Below, piece after piece: positions 1-13,000 of a stretch of DNA of 64,000 bases. How positions within the stretch are numbered: position 1 is the first letter of the stretch; each line of letters opens with the position of its first letter. The position numbers and the translations under genes are program-made. The DNA is taken from contig NC_068938.1 of NCBI RefSeq assembly GCF_016801865.2, positions 130,476,689 to 130,540,688 on the forward strand, written 5' to 3'. The notes under the pieces are model-generated. The model did no database searches and was not told where the DNA came from. It worked only from the letters and a program-made list of their open reading frames with translations. This stretch comes from Culex pipiens pallens (lineage: Eukaryota > Arthropoda > Insecta > Diptera > Culicidae).

Positions 1-1698
1 CAGTAAGGTCATTGAAGTTCAACAACTTCTTAAAAATATACTTTTTAGCTGACTTTTCAACAATCTCGTCAGAATCCCACTCTCGGGGTAACCTCCAGAG
101 CCCATCACGAAAACTGCATTTGCACGAGATGGCATTTAATATCTGCATTATGGCTCATCCCGTTAATTTCATGGTCGTCGTCGTCCAAAAGGGAGCGCAG
201 AGAAGGGAACTCTCCACAGCAAACCCTCTGGTCTGGTTGAGGTACGGTGGCCTGCCAACCCACAGTGGCCCAGTTTTGAATCCCACACCAACTGGCGAGA
301 GGGGTTTTTTATGGATCATGTTCGGAGGGCCTCCCCATCATACACAACACATTAATTCTCCGTGTTCCTTCGAAACATGGTTTAATTTCCACGGCTTAAG
401 AAGCACCAGCAGCGAGGCCAGGGCAAAAAATAAAGTTTTGCATCGATTTGGCTTCCCTTTCGAAGTAGGCCGGAGTGGGTTTCTTCCTGGGTTTGGTTCT
501 CTGGAAAAGCGCATTTTTTGAGTTATTTATTGGGTTATGTCAAAAAAAATCTCATTGTATTATCTAGAATATTTATTTTATTTGGTTTGTAACAAACCAT
601 AAAACACTCGATTTCTACTAATTTAGAGTTTCTAGTATCAAATTGTACGTTGAAAAAAAGATTTTGAACATTTAAGTTTTTTTTAGAAAATTGCCCCCCT
701 TCGATCGTATGAAGAGTGGTTGAAACGGAGTTTTACGTACGTTCCTCCTACCTTCACCTTCTAAACGCACAAAAGCACCGGAGGAGTTATGAAGCATATT
801 TTGCCTACGTCTTCTCCAGGTTTTGCCATGTTTTGTTTGCTTAGTTCGTATCATGTGCGAGTGTTTTCTTTCGCTTTTCTTATTTAAAGTAGAGTAGTAG
901 ATCTTCACTGCTCATGATTTATGATGTGTGTATGTGCGATTTGTGAAGGCCAGTAAGTTCATATTTACAAACTTCCGACCGAGCTCTTCTTCTGCTTGCT
1001 GGTTCGGGAGTTGAAAATTGGCAAATTGGCGTTGGTATTGTTCACGCATAAGTGGGCTTGTTTTGAAGCGTTCGAGTTTTTTTTCTGTTTTGTGTATACT
1101 GTTGTAAGCTAAACATATGCTGTGAATCAAAACGGTACAAAACTGTTGAACATACTTGGTGCAGAGCTTTGCATTATTAGATTTGTTAGCACTACTCTTG
1201 ATTACCTGAATAAAATCAGTGAAATATTTACAAATATTTTTATTGTTTTTAAATTGTTTATTTAGAAATCGTGTTATTTTCTGTAAATATATTCAAAAAA
1301 AATCTTACATTAATGATTTGTGGTAAAAAATGTGTTATTTGATGTTTGTGGAAATGGTGAAGAGGTTTAAACAATATTTTAGGTGAATTTATGCATATTA
1401 AACCATCACATTTTTGACCTCCAAAAAACATGTTTACCTTGCAAAATAGCATTGAAATTTTCTAAATTTAACATCATATAAATCAGTAAAAAAAAGTTTA
1501 ATTAGGAAGGTTGCTATTTATCTTATATAATGTGTAAAAATGTGTAATTCGACAGAAACCAATAAAAATTGCACAAATTCCGGATTCCCAAATCTGTTAC
1601 TATTCCCAGATGTAATATTACCATTTTTTCAACGTTGAAAATTTGATAGGGTTGTAAGATCTTCAATCTTTTGGACGCATTGGAAAGGTGTTTCAAAT
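1..1698. other. No recognisable gene
   Basis: Mixed intergenic-looking DNA. An open frame at 12-521 (+) opens on TTG, not ATG, and has no recognisable domain. Short minus-strand frames at 672-1130 are basic and low complexity. From about 1140 the sequence is strongly AT-rich. I see no promoter, splice pair or repeat boundary that I can support. Confidence 0.4.
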
Positions 1699-1699
1699 A

Positions 1700-2319
1700 C
1701 AGTCCTGACTCGATTATCCGAAAGTTTGTAAGGACTTCGGATAATCGAATCATGTCTTTAAAAAAACCTTTTTGTTTTTTTTTATTATCTTACTTTTAAC
1801 ATCAAATTCGAGTTCTGCCTCTCAATTTTAGTTGAATTTGAATAGTTGTTTGCCTCATAAATTACAAAATGATTTTTTTTTCAAATTTTGATCGCCGCCA
1901 TTTTGGCCGCAATCTTGGGTTTTAAAATTCTAAATCACTTTACTGCTCATAATTGAAAATTCAGCTATTATGCCATATCCAGTAATCCGAGAAAAACGCG
2001 TTTTTGTGGTTGTCACCAAATCTCCATCAAGGCAATTTCTCATAAGAGTGGCATATTAGCCGTTTGGTTGTTCACATCGACAGCCAAATCTAAACATTAT
2101 TTAATTGAAATTCAAGTTTTAGAAAATGCGTCCTCTACCACCTGGTGCTAATAACTCGTTATTGTCAAAGGTGGATATTGGCCGTTTTTTCAATGGTAAG
2201 CAGTTTAGAAGTCAAACTAAAGATCGACAATAAAGAATATGACAACAATTTTTATTTTCGTGATACGATTGTCCGCAATGAAATTTTTGGAAGGCCTGCA
2301 GATAATCGATTCTAGACTG
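1700..2319. mobile_element. Pogo-like MITE, copy 1
   Basis: The left end reads CAGTCCTGACTCGATTATCC and the right end is its imperfect reverse complement, closing in GATTCTAGACTG. Both ends abut a TA dinucleotide (1698-1699 and 2320-2321), the target duplication expected of Tc1/mariner/pogo transposases. The termini resemble those of pogo/Tigger-type elements (family knowledge). There is no transposase ORF, so it is a non-autonomous copy. A second copy with the same ends lies at 25305-26399. Confidence 0.7.
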
Positions 2320-2321
2320 TA

Positions 2322-3278
2322 TCTTTCTATAAATATATAATATGAAGGCTAATCCCAAGAAACATTTTCAAACCAACTGGTCACCACCTAGTTTTATTGA
2401 GGTTTTACGGTAGCATCTTGATTGCTCAATAATTTTATTTCAGCATTTACCGCAACCAATAAGCAAGAGCTGATTAACAGGTTCTAACAAGGTTGCGTAT
2501 GCATCAAACATAAAACCTGGTGACAATAAAAGCCAAATGGCTTTTAATAAGGTTTTATAAAAGTTTTAAGAGAGTCTTAAAAACCCGATGGCAATGCCAT
2601 GCCAAACAGTTTTATCGCATGCTTCTTTAAAACCAAGGGTGTTTTAGCTATCAAGTGCCATTAGGCATGCAAAATGCTTACATAAAACCATAAGCTCCTA
2701 AAAAGCATTTATGGCAGAGCATACATATGGTGCTGAATGCGTGGTCTGATTGAATGTAATTGACCAACATCTTGACAGAAAAAATATAAAAAGTAATAAA
2801 TTTGATTAAAATTTGATGAAACCACACATTTATGTTATATTTCTGACATAATTTGCAAAGCCATAGAAATCCAAAAGTAATCAGATTTTTTTTCAATTAA
2901 TTGCAATAAAATATTGATTTTGTGAAAAACTTTAATTACAAAAGAATTATTTTTCATGAAACGAGTCGATTTTTTTTTTTTGGATCTATCTCCTATTTTA
3001 ATCGCAGCTGAAATTGAGCCACCTTATGCGAAAAATGGTCTCACAATAATTTAATTACATACCTTCAATATGATTTATTCCATAATCGCCATTTTTGTAA
3101 ACCATCTCCATATTATCATTGGGCAAGACTAAGACTTATTTTTTGCCAGAATACAACCTGTTTGGCAAAAGACGTTTGAAGACGTATGAAATGTCATTTT
3201 CCACAACTCCTGACTAGGAGACTCCTAACAAACAAACTTTGTTAAGATTTAGTTGTAGAGCCTTGTACTCCTATGAAG
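2322..3278. other. AT-rich spacer, no gene
   Basis: About 2400-2660 holds diffuse short repeats built around aaggttttat- and aaaacct-like words. The rest is AT-rich. Nothing codes convincingly on either strand. Confidence 0.35.
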
Positions 3279-4453
3279 GTTTATACCAGGGGTGCTCAAT
3301 GTTTTTGGAGGCCGGGCCAAATTTGAAGCTCAAATGAGCTTGCGGGCCAAATCTACAAAATAAGATTTTTATAAAAAAATAATTACGATATTTTAATTAA
3401 AAAGACTAGCAAAAACAACTATCAGCTGATTTTTTTTGAATTCCTGTTATTTTTCAACATTTCTGTTAATTAAAAATAATTGTTGATTGTTGTTGTTGAT
3501 TTCATTGTTTTAGTATTTGAAAAAAAAAATTGATTTCAATAAAATTATGATTTTTTTTTATATTTCGAAAATGATGTCATTCAATAACGGCGTAATTTAT
3601 TTTTAAATTAAGTGTGACTGTAAAAAATCGTTGAGAGTCAGAATTTTAACATTTCAACGAAATAATATGTTAGAAAATGTGTTAAACACCCGTAAAGTTG
3701 AAATGCAACAATTATATAAAAAAATGAAGGATTAGACAAAAAAAATTTAGCGAAAGAACATTTATTCATTGGAACTTCACTGAAATTCAAATTATTCTTG
3801 AATAAACTAGAACATGTTCAAAATGATTCTAAACGCAGAGGAATGCATTTTTAATTGATTTCAGCTGATTGCACATCAATTTCCATTGATATTTAGAAAT
3901 TTTATGATTAAAATTTTTGACCATGATTTTTTTAAGAATGAGAGAAGGAGAGGATTGCACTATGGGGTATTTCCATAGAAGCGAGCGGCCAAAATTATTT
4001 TTTTGCTTTTTTGTGACTTTTTGTTGTTTTTTGTACTTACTATAATGAAAACAAATGAAATTTGATATTTTTTTCAAAAAAAAAGTTTAATTTTCGTTTT
4101 TTTTATATATATTTTAGGCCACATGCATTAAAGTGGTGTATTTTGATATTCTTGCTCTGTCTACTTGATGCACGAAATGGCGGCTTATGCTATGTTACAG
4201 TTTCTGATTTACGTTCAACCCCCCTCCCCTTCCTCTTGAGTTAAAATCCACCTCTCTTTGAAGACCCCCCCCCCCCCCCCCTCCCCTTCCAAATAAAATT
4301 CGATTTTTGCGGTGTTTTAGAATTTAGGCGGTTTATTTTATGGAACATTGTATGGGTTCTCGTCCACGTTTTTGTTGATTCACTTGCTAAATTCACGTTT
4401 TCCACGATGAATTCTTCTAAATCAAAATCACTATGTAACCGATTGTCGTAAGA

Positions 4454-4870
4454 TTACTCAAAATATGAACTTCTTCTATGGGCTTTTGTATACCTCGTTT
4501 TGAAGCTACAGAACAACATGCGTAGTTTTTCCTCTGTGGTTTTTTCCCTGAGTTTATCATGTGATGGTTCTGCAATGTTGTAATTTTTACAAATATACTC
4601 GAAAGCAGTTCTCACGTTTTCAGAATAGTGGTTCGTTACATCGGACACTACGGTATTATTATCCATACTTTCAAAAGAACACAACAACGAACTGATATGA
4701 ATCGTTTCTGTAAAATACTTACACCCAAAATTAAGAGTCGAGATAATCGTTCTCTCAAAATTTATTGAGGGCTCAGTGCCAAAATCGATAGAATAATGAT
4801 ACCAACTCACACCATCATAACAAATGAGTTCATTCATTATTTGAATCAATAAATCTCCAACAAGTGTCAT
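4454..4870 (-). CDS. Unrecognised 138-aa ORF inside the hAT-like element
   Basis: This is an uninterrupted frame from a true ATG at 4868-4870 to a stop at 4454. The predicted product is about 138 aa with no signal peptide or membrane segment. Its C-terminal half is charged (the segment from SENVRTAFEYICKNY onwards) and ends in a basic, aromatic tail. I do not recognise a family. It lies wholly inside the hAT-like element and just 3' of the SINE, so it may be a remnant of element-encoded or captured sequence. Its length in such AT-rich DNA is mildly unusual, but no splice sites or promoter are evident, and chance cannot be excluded. Confidence 0.3.
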   Translation of the reverse strand: MTLVGDLLIQIMNELICYDGVSWYHYSIDFGTEPSINFERTIISTLNFGCKYFTETIHISSLLCSFESMDNNTVVSDVTNHYSENVRTAFEYICKNYNIAEPSHDKLREKTTEEKLRMLFCSFKTRYTKAHRRSSYFE

Positions 4871-4895
4871 ACATCGACTTCTGACTTCTCCTTGG

Positions 4896-5135
4896 TCACC
4901 AAACTGTGGTGGCCGAGGCAGCTAAGTCATTGGATTGGTTTGTCAAAGGTCTCTGGTTCGATTCCCGTTGTCGACACTTTTGGTTTTTTGTTTGACGGAT
5001 GAACTTTTTTTGCAAATGAACCTCGAGAGAATAGTTCTATCGCCCATCTCGAGCTGTGTTCTCTGCGTCCGTGAATGGTACCACTATTCTCTCGATTCGA
5101 GACCATCATTCTCTCGGACTAGCGCTGCCAGTTTT
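4896..5135 (+). mobile_element. tRNA-Ser-like SINE, copy 1
   Basis: The tRNA-related head starts near TCACCAAACTGTGG. The pol III box A-like sequence TGGCCGAGGCAGC is at 4910-4922. The box B GGTTCGATTCC at 4955-4965 matches the consensus exactly. The A box resembles tRNA-Ser. The head is followed by a body with CTCGAGAGAATAG-type palindromic words. A diverged copy with the same head and body order is at 48043-48250. No cloverleaf closes well, so this is a SINE and not a tRNA gene. Confidence 0.7.
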
Positions 5136-6054
5136 GGGTGTAGAATAGGAATTTCTAATTTTATAAAACGTATCTAAGTACCAACAGTCATGATATCAAA
5201 TCAATTTCAAAACATGCATAGCAGGTACGTTATTTCTGCCTCCGCAGGTAAAATAATGTGCTTTTAACCAAGCGTATACGCGAAATCATTATTTTTTTCG
5301 CATGAATCAAAATGTTTAAAATGGCATAACTCAAAAAGTGCAATTTGGAGACAAGTTAGGACATGGTTCAAATTTTAAGCTGGGAAATTTTCAGATCGCA
5401 CAAATGCACACAAAAAAGTACTTCATTAACAAAGTTGAAAAAAACTAAATTTTGAATAAAAATCCATCTTTTTTTATTTTTAGTATTTTTTTAGCCTGTA
5501 AAAGCATGCTTTGTTAAATGTTATTAAAAAGTTGAATCAATTCCCTTTCTGAATATATATAATGATGCAGGAAAAAATACATAAACAGCTACACAGTACA
5601 ACTATGAAAAATAATCATTTTTTGTCAAAAAACATGTTTTTTCTTTCCATTTTCGCCTTTGAAGGCCTGCCATTCAGTGAATTTTGAACTTACAACCTTC
5701 AAACTCCGAATATTTCTTAGTTAGAATGTTTATTATCGAAAAAAAATACCAAAAAAATAATTAGAGTGTGTCGGTTTTTTGATTTATGGCCGCCTGATAC
5801 CCCATAGTGGATTGTCGAGAAAAGCTTTGTAAAATACTTGCAAATGCCTTATTCCTCCGATTTTAATATTTTGTCTGCCATAATCCTGAAAGCCAAAATT
5901 TCCAAAAATGTTTGATGAAATTTTTGACGATAATTACTAGTTTTACTCTCATTGAAACTCGTGAAACTGTGTCCTAATATGGGGATCAAAACATTAATAA
6001 ATCCGTAGACCAAAGTATGGCACGCGGGCCAAACGTGTCACCCCTGGTTTATAA

Positions 6055-7150
6055 AAATATTTTATTAATAGGCCTTGACATCCCTTTGCGGAGGTACTTT
6101 TGGGTTTTAAGAGGGGTTTATCGGGGTTCTGGGGAGGTTGTTACGGCTAAGTGTTTTCAATGTTGGTTTTGGCTGTTAGGTTTCATAGCGATTGTAACGG
6201 CTACGATAAAGCCTAAAATGTTACTTGGGGTGATTTTTCGTGATTTTGTGGAAGCCGCGTTATGAATGAAATTTGTCCTTGGCCGTAAAATTTCATAAAT
6301 ACCTGGAAATGCCACGAAATTCGAAAAAAAGTTGAATCGCTCCTTAGTGTATTTAAACCTTGATTTTTCTTTATTCATGCGCTCCACAAGATTTTTAATT
6401 GGCATTTTTAAAGCAGTTGTGAAAAATTGCATGCAAATTTAGAACTCATTTTTGATTATAATTTGATTGGTTGTTCGGTAAAAATTCTGATTTCAAGACC
6501 AACTTTCATAATTTCGAAAAATATGTAAAAAAGAGATTTATTTGATTAAAAATTCAAAATGAATAATATACAATAATCTACAACTACAAAAACTAACGCA
6601 ACACAAAATGATTTTTTTTTTGAGTAGAGAAGGCAAAACAATTGTAGAAAAATCGTTTTTAAACAGTGGTCCAATCCAGTTCAAGACAAATCAAAGGAAT
6701 TTGAAGTGCCATTTCGATATAAATAAAGACAGAATTCAAAAATCAAAATACAGGTATTTTTATGAGAATAATCTCCATACACTCTTCTTTTTGATATCTT
6801 CAAAACAAATCTGATTAAAAAGAAGAATCTCTATGAACTTAAAAAAAATCGCAAAATTTGAACTTCAGCACTAGCATCAAACTTTTGTTGTATAAGGTTC
6901 AATCTCGGGAATGAATTTTTGTTTGCAATTTAAGTTAAATTTTGAATTGTTTAAAAAACGTAAAGACTCACAAAAAAGTAAAACAATGGACAAAATACTT
7001 GAAGAAAGTTTAACCAAAAAACTCTTCGCACCAAACCTTTGCACCACTGCCCAAAAACAATAAACAACACCCAAAAGCAGAAATAAAAAAAGTGGATCCC
7101 CCAAAAACAGTACCAACAACAACCTCAACAACATATTGCGCCTATTCATG
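6055..7150. other. AT-rich spacer, no gene
   Basis: Short frames on both strands are AT-driven and lack recognisable domains. I see no complete repeat boundary. Confidence 0.3.
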
Positions 7151-7158
7151 TAACTCAC

Positions 7159-8650
7159 GCAAAAAGAACATGAATGCTGATGGGAGGTGAAGCCACTTCT
7201 AGCAAGACACAAGAAACCCTAGCCTCGTAGCACCAGTTCAGAAAGCGTTGCAACAACATCAACAGAGCCCAACCAGCCCAACAGCAGCAAGAGGAAAAGA
7301 AAGTTCACTGAACTTCTCTTCCCCACACAGCACAACACACAACACTCTACTCCCCACCGGGAATCTACGGGCAATTTCCGCACTGGTAGAGCTCACAGGC
7401 CGCGCGTTTTCCTCGCGTATTTTCCACACTTCTGCAGACTCTCATCGTTCGAATCCCGCAATTCTTCGTTCGCTTCTCTCGTTTGCTCCAATATCTTGGT
7501 CTATTCGCCTCGAAGGCGACTGCTGGCTCTTCTGTAGGTTCTTCGCGGGTTGTTGTTGTTGGTGTAGAGTTTCATACGGAGCCCCCACGACTCCACCAAG
7601 AGTTCGTACTGCAGTACTGCAAAGTCTGTACAAAGAAGTAACCTCTTTCTCTGCTGTAGACTACGAGCCCACCTTAATACGCCCTTGCATTGTACCAAAC
7701 GAGGGCAGAGTCTACCTTTCAGAGTAGTTATTTCTGTAACGATTCGATGAAACGTCAATCGTCGTGTTCACCGCCAACGACCTCGTCAATGTCTGCAGAC
7801 CGAACTCTGCACACCAAATTTCGTGCACACAGTTTGTCATCACCGTCAGAGCGATTATCGATTTTTCACGAGTCTTCGTGCTCTGCTTTTACATTCGGTG
7901 TATGTGTCCATAAACCAACCAACCCCTCGTCCTTGTTAAGGAGGGGACTCGCACTTGAAACTCCAAACGCTGGGTGTTCCCCGCCAGGTCTTTGTTATGA
8001 ATCATCCTGAACGAGCAGGTCTTCCTCACTTCCGGTGTCACTCACAGGCACTCCGGCTATCAACCCACCTTCTTCCACCTTCGGCGTTGTCACGACGTCG
8101 ACTTCTTCACCAATTACACTCTGGAACCACTCGCAGCAGTCCCTGCACTTGTTGTTGTTCCAGCTAACGGGTTCTCCGGAGCGCTGCCGCGTACAAACTT
8201 CCCAACTTCACAGACTTCGCACTCAATTTCCCCTAATTATTCCTCTGAAACACTGCGTTGAACGCCCCAAACTATCACCGGAACACAGTCGTGCGCGCAA
8301 CCTTATGGAAGACACACCACTTCTTCAAGCAGTGTTCTACCTTCCCGAACTTTGGAGTCCGGGGACAAACTCGCGATATCGCTTCGAACGCTGCTGTGTA
8401 GAGGCTCACGCGGCGGCAGTAGGTCGTCGTCTGATGCATCGGGCCGTGGGAGAGCAGCGATTCTCCCCCCGGTGTACGAAATAAAAGGTTCACGTTCACC
8501 ACGGGTTGTATATGTGTTGGCTCTCCGCTCTCTCTCGAATTCAGCGGATGATGGTGCAGAATGGCAGTGGTGGAAAGACCGGTGTGGATGAGACCGGCTA
8601 CGACGGCAGCGTACGTACCCCGCGTGAGTAGAGTACGCTCAAAATCCATT
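7159..8650 (-). other. Possible non-coding first exon (5' UTR) on the minus strand
   Basis: Base composition rises sharply here. Read on the minus strand, the text looks like an insect 5' leader: GAGA-rich near 8530, with GTGCGAA/GTGAAG-type words and CAACAACAACA runs. It ends in a consensus donor, GTGAGT, whose first base is at 7158. The ORFs of 60-160 codons on both strands do not resemble proteins. If real, this is a 5' UTR exon of a gene whose coding exons lie left of the window or within the AT-rich DNA to the left. This is inference; only composition and the donor are seen. Confidence 0.3.
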
Positions 8651-10046
8651 CTGAAAGCTGCCGGTCGGTCGCGATAGCGCGATGGTTAGGGGAGACTTGA
8701 GACAGGTTGAATAACGTTGGTGTGTGCTTGAAATTTTGTTTTTCTATGACAGCTGAATATATCTTGCATGATTCCATTCCATAGCATCGTCACTTGGAAG
8801 GCAAGCCAGCAGGGTTAATAGAGAAATTGTTAGCTTTAAATTTGATAACCGTAGAACTTCAAAGGATAACATAATTTTCAGGTATTTGACAAGTGCAAAG
8901 TAAATTTCACCTTCTTTCTAGTGGTTGAATCAATGCTTTATTTTGTATAGTTTCATTACAATTTCAACTTTTCAACACTTGTATCGAAAATTAATACTTT
9001 TCGGTACTGATTTGGTTTTTGAGTCGAAACGGAAGTCAACCTGAAACGGGGAAACAAACGTTTCACTGAAAAATCATATTCAAAAGTATTTTCTGGAATA
9101 TCAAAAACAAGTTGTAGGCAACTCGTTGCAAAACTCGATTTTTCAGCACTCGTCGTATTTATCCAACTTGGCAAGATAGTCGATTGATAAATCTAGGATT
9201 AGTTTTCAAAAGGACATAATCACCAGTTGTTAACAAAGCAGTTTTTTTACCGATCCAATTAATTTATCACAGATTTGATCTTTCTTAAATGATATAAAAG
9301 GAATATTATCGTTATCAAAAAAAAATGTATACTACACTAGGCCGTCAAAAAAAAACGAACAGTCGTCAAAACTTCGGTGCTCACCCCTAGAATGATAGAT
9401 TAGGTTGTCAGCAGGGCCCCGGCAATGGCCTGATATGAGCTACCGAACAACATTGGCAATATGTTCCCATAGAACAAAAAATCCCAAAAATGGTTTACAA
9501 CTCGCGCGCTGAGCTTGAATGAAAAAAGTGCCTTTTTCGAGTATTTTTCAGAAATACACGTAACAAACATACTAAAGTCATTAAAATTTGGTCGCCTTGA
9601 GCTTCAAGTTATAGTTTAATGCCCCATGAACAAATTCCTATATAGACATAGTCCACAAAAGCTTGTGTTTCGGTATGGCAGGGTGTTTTAGGGAGAAAAT
9701 TTTGTATTTTTGGTGAAAAAATTTCAAAAATCACTCCCCAAAACGAGCCAATAAATTTTGGAGCAAAAACTAATGCATGCAGCTTATAGTAAATTTCACG
9801 GCGAACATTTTGCTTTTTTAACATCCTTTTTATGTTCACGCAAAACCGAGATATTTGCACTTTAGTGGACAAAAAGTGACGAATTCTCAAAATTCTTAGT
9901 ATCTAAGCGTTTTTAGCATAAAACATGCATTGGCTACTATGTTTACAAACGGGAAGGCATATATTTTGGATATTTTTATTTTATTCGCTCAAAATCGATA
10001 TTTGTTTTTAACATTTCATGAAAAAACATGACATTTTCTAACAAGC
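8651..10046. repeat. Unresolved interspersed repeats
   Basis: About 8960-9175 carries the word TTTTTCAGCACTCGTCGTAT, related to words at about 50596 and 62870, which marks an interspersed repeat family. I could not define its ends here. The stretch 9340-10046 is repeat-like and AT-rich. No gene is seen. Confidence 0.35.
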
Positions 10047-13000
10047 CTAGGGTGGTTCGCAATTTTCGTCATTTTTCGCAAAAACCACTTTTTTTTCAAC
10101 AAAAAATCATATCATCCGATTCTAGCTGTCTTAGACGCAAAACCCCGATTTAATCCCACCAGGGGTGAGATAGAGCCTTTCTTACTAAAGAATTTAACTT
10201 CTTTCAATTCATAACATCGACTTGATATAAAAAATCTTATGATGAAAGCAAGGTATTATTAATGATGTGTTTTCCAAAAGAAATTGAAAACGCAATTTTC
10301 ACCAAAAGAATATTTTTAATCGTAAAAATTCTTAATCAAACAAGCGTTTATGACAAACGCGAGCATAGCAAGCTTCCCATGCGCCAGTGACGACGCACAC
10401 TGCGGTTTTGATTTTCTAGTTTTGGTACGAGCCCAAAAACCGAACAAAGCAGGCGCAAAGCAAAATCGAGTTAACCGCACAGTGGGAAGCTTGCCATTCA
10501 GCATCTACGAAAGTGAGAGAGTCAGAGATAGCTATTTTTAAAACCGCACCACTACACACTCAACCGCGAGAACCTTAGGTAGATAGCCAATGCCGTTGCG
10601 AACATTGAAAACTTGAAAACGATATAAAGCTTAGAAGCTTAGAAAGCTCCTATTGGAATCCAATGAACTCTGTTAAATAATCTTACGAAATCACGACAAA
10701 ATGAAGCCTACTTAAAGGCGATTCTAGGAGCACACGGGAAACACATTGTTTGTAGCGGGATGAATGTCCTAAGTCACAAAAGTTTTTACATAAACATTAG
10801 ACAGTTATGCAAAAACGGACAAAGCAAAAGAAACCGAAAAGTTACGATATCTTACATGTTGAAGGAAACATCGGTAGACAAGCTACATCAAACGAGTATA
10901 AGTCGAGCCAAAACATACATGCGCCATCATTCTAGCGCCAGTATTCGACGCTCAACTTGACAACTTGTCGACTTGGCGACGAAGCGTCGAAAATCGATGC
11001 AGTGCGATTTTTTAGCGATTTTTCTGATTTAAATTCCTGCTGTATCGTCTTATTTATGAAGATGAAAATGACGTCCAGCCATAAAGTAAAACCTACACGG
11101 GTAATTCTCCGCCAACTCACACAGCAGTTGCCCCGACCCCTCTTCGATTTGCGTGAAACTTTGTCCTAAGGGGTAACTTTTGTCCCTGATCACGAATCCG
11201 AGGTCCGTTTTTTGATATCTCGTGACGGAGGGGCGGTACGACCCCTTCCATTTTTGAACATGCGAAAAAAGAGGTGTTTTTCAATAATTTGCAGCCTGAA
11301 ACGGTGATGAGATAGAAATTTGGTGTCAAAGGGACTTTTATGTAAAATTAGACGCCCGATTTGATGGCGTACTCAGAATTTCGAAAAAACGTATTTTTCA
11401 TCGAAAAAAACACTAAAAAAGTTTTAAAAATTCTCCCATTTTCCGTTACTCGACTGTAAAAAATTTTGGAACATGTAATTTTATAGGAAATTTAATGTTC
11501 TTTTCGAATCTACATTGACTCAGAAGGGTCATTTTTTCATTTAGAACAAAATTTTTCATTTTAAAATTTCGTGTTTTTTCTAACTTTGCAGGATTATTTT
11601 TTAGAGTGTAACAATATTCTACAAAGTTGTAGAGCAGACAATTCCAAAAATTTTGATATATAGACATAAGGGGTTTGCTTATAAACATCACGAGTTATCG
11701 CGATTTTACGAAAAAAAGTTTTGAAAAAGTTACTTTTTGCGTTTCTCTTTGTTTCGTCGTCCGTGTCTGTCGCGGGTGACCATGAACGGCCATGATCGAT
11801 GACGACCAACATTTTCAAAACTTTTTTTCGTAAAATCGCGATAACTCGTGATGTTTATAAGCAAATCCCTTATGTTTATATATCAAAATTTTTGGAATTG
11901 TCTGCTCTACAACTTTGTAGAACATTGTTACACTCTAAAAAATAACCCTGCAAAGTTAGAAAAAACACGAAATTTTAAAATGAAAAATTTTGTTCTAAAT
12001 GAAAAAATGACCCTTCTGGGTCAATGTAGATTCGAAAAGAACATTAAATTTCCTATAAAATGACATGTTCCAAAATTTTTTACAGTCGAGTAACGGAAAA
12101 TGGGAGAATTTTTAAAACTTTTTTAGTGTTTTTTTCGATGAAAAATACGTTTTTTCGGAATTCTGAGTACGCCATCAAATCGGGCGTCTAATTTTACATA
12201 AAAGTCCCTTTGACACCAAATTTCTATCTCATCACCGTTTCAGGCTGCAAATTATTGAAAAACACCTCTTTTTTCGCATGTTCAAAAATGGAAGGGGTCG
12301 TACCGCTCCTCCGTCACGAGATATCGAAAAACGGACCTCGGATTCGTGATCAGGGACAAAAGTTACCCCTAAGGACAAAGTTTCACGCAAATCGAAGAGG
12401 GGTCGGGGCAACTTTTCCCGATTTCGTGTGAGTTGGTAGAGAATTACCCACACACAAAAAAATATTTCCGAATGTTACATCATTTACGATGTAACACTTT
12501 TGCACGTCATTAAACATTTAAATTTAAATGCAATTTGATGTAAATTTACGACAAATTATGCGTAGAAACATGATTTTACGTATGATTCAACCGTTTACGT
12601 CCAATCTCAAATTTACATCAACTGAGATTACATGCGATTCATTTTTTCCGTGTCGAGTAAATTCACATATTTTTTTCTGTGTAAGGTATAGGTATAGTAA
12701 GAAAGGCAAAAAGTAAATCGTTCTGAAAGTTGTTCGGGATTGCCGATCGATGTCAAATTTGTTTCAGATGCTCACTTATGGTCTATACTATGAATGTAGG
12801 AAGAAATTTCGGAATAAAATTAGAAACGAAAAATGTTGGCGAAGGTCACCAGGTGGGCTTATACCTTTTTTTAGGATTTTTTTTTTCTTATGGTAGTAGG
12901 TTAATCAAACGGCTCTAACTCCAGAACCATATTATGAATCTGAATGAAAATTTGGGAGGTTGTAGAGCTCGAAAAATGCAATTTTTGAGATAAATAAAAG

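Larger units (their letters stand above)
3287..6046. mobile_element. hAT-like DNA transposon, non-autonomous, 2.76 kb
   Basis: The element opens CAGGGGTGCTCAA and closes as the inverse, CACCCCTG. A shared subterminal GGGCCAAA word lies inside each end (3313 and 6028). The flanks are GTTTATAC (3279-3286) and GTTTATAA (6047-6054), an 8-bp target duplication with one mismatch that has T at position 2 and A at position 7, as hAT targets usually do. The CAGGGGTG terminus is typical of hAT. No hAT transposase or dimerisation domain is seen. The interior carries a SINE (4896-5135), a 138-codon minus-strand ORF (4454-4870) and a run of about 17 C near 4267. Confidence 0.75.

Noticed and set aside
12..521. 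169-codon ORF at the window start
   Set aside because: It opens on TTG, and the amino-acid text shows no domain or consistent composition.
4900..4975. Functional tRNA-Ser gene
   Set aside because: The pol III boxes are good, but no acceptor stem or cloverleaf closes, and a SINE body follows. A diverged copy exists at 48043.
7248..8649. ORFs of 85-159 codons on both strands
   Set aside because: They overlap in several frames, lack domains and have odd composition (Ser/Arg/Cys-rich). They are better explained by GC-richer leader-like DNA.
11446..12063. Paired 70-81-codon ORFs on opposite strands
   Set aside because: They are the same sequence in the two arms of a foldback, AT-rich and without domains. 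The same holds for 22092/23361 and for 48969/50000.
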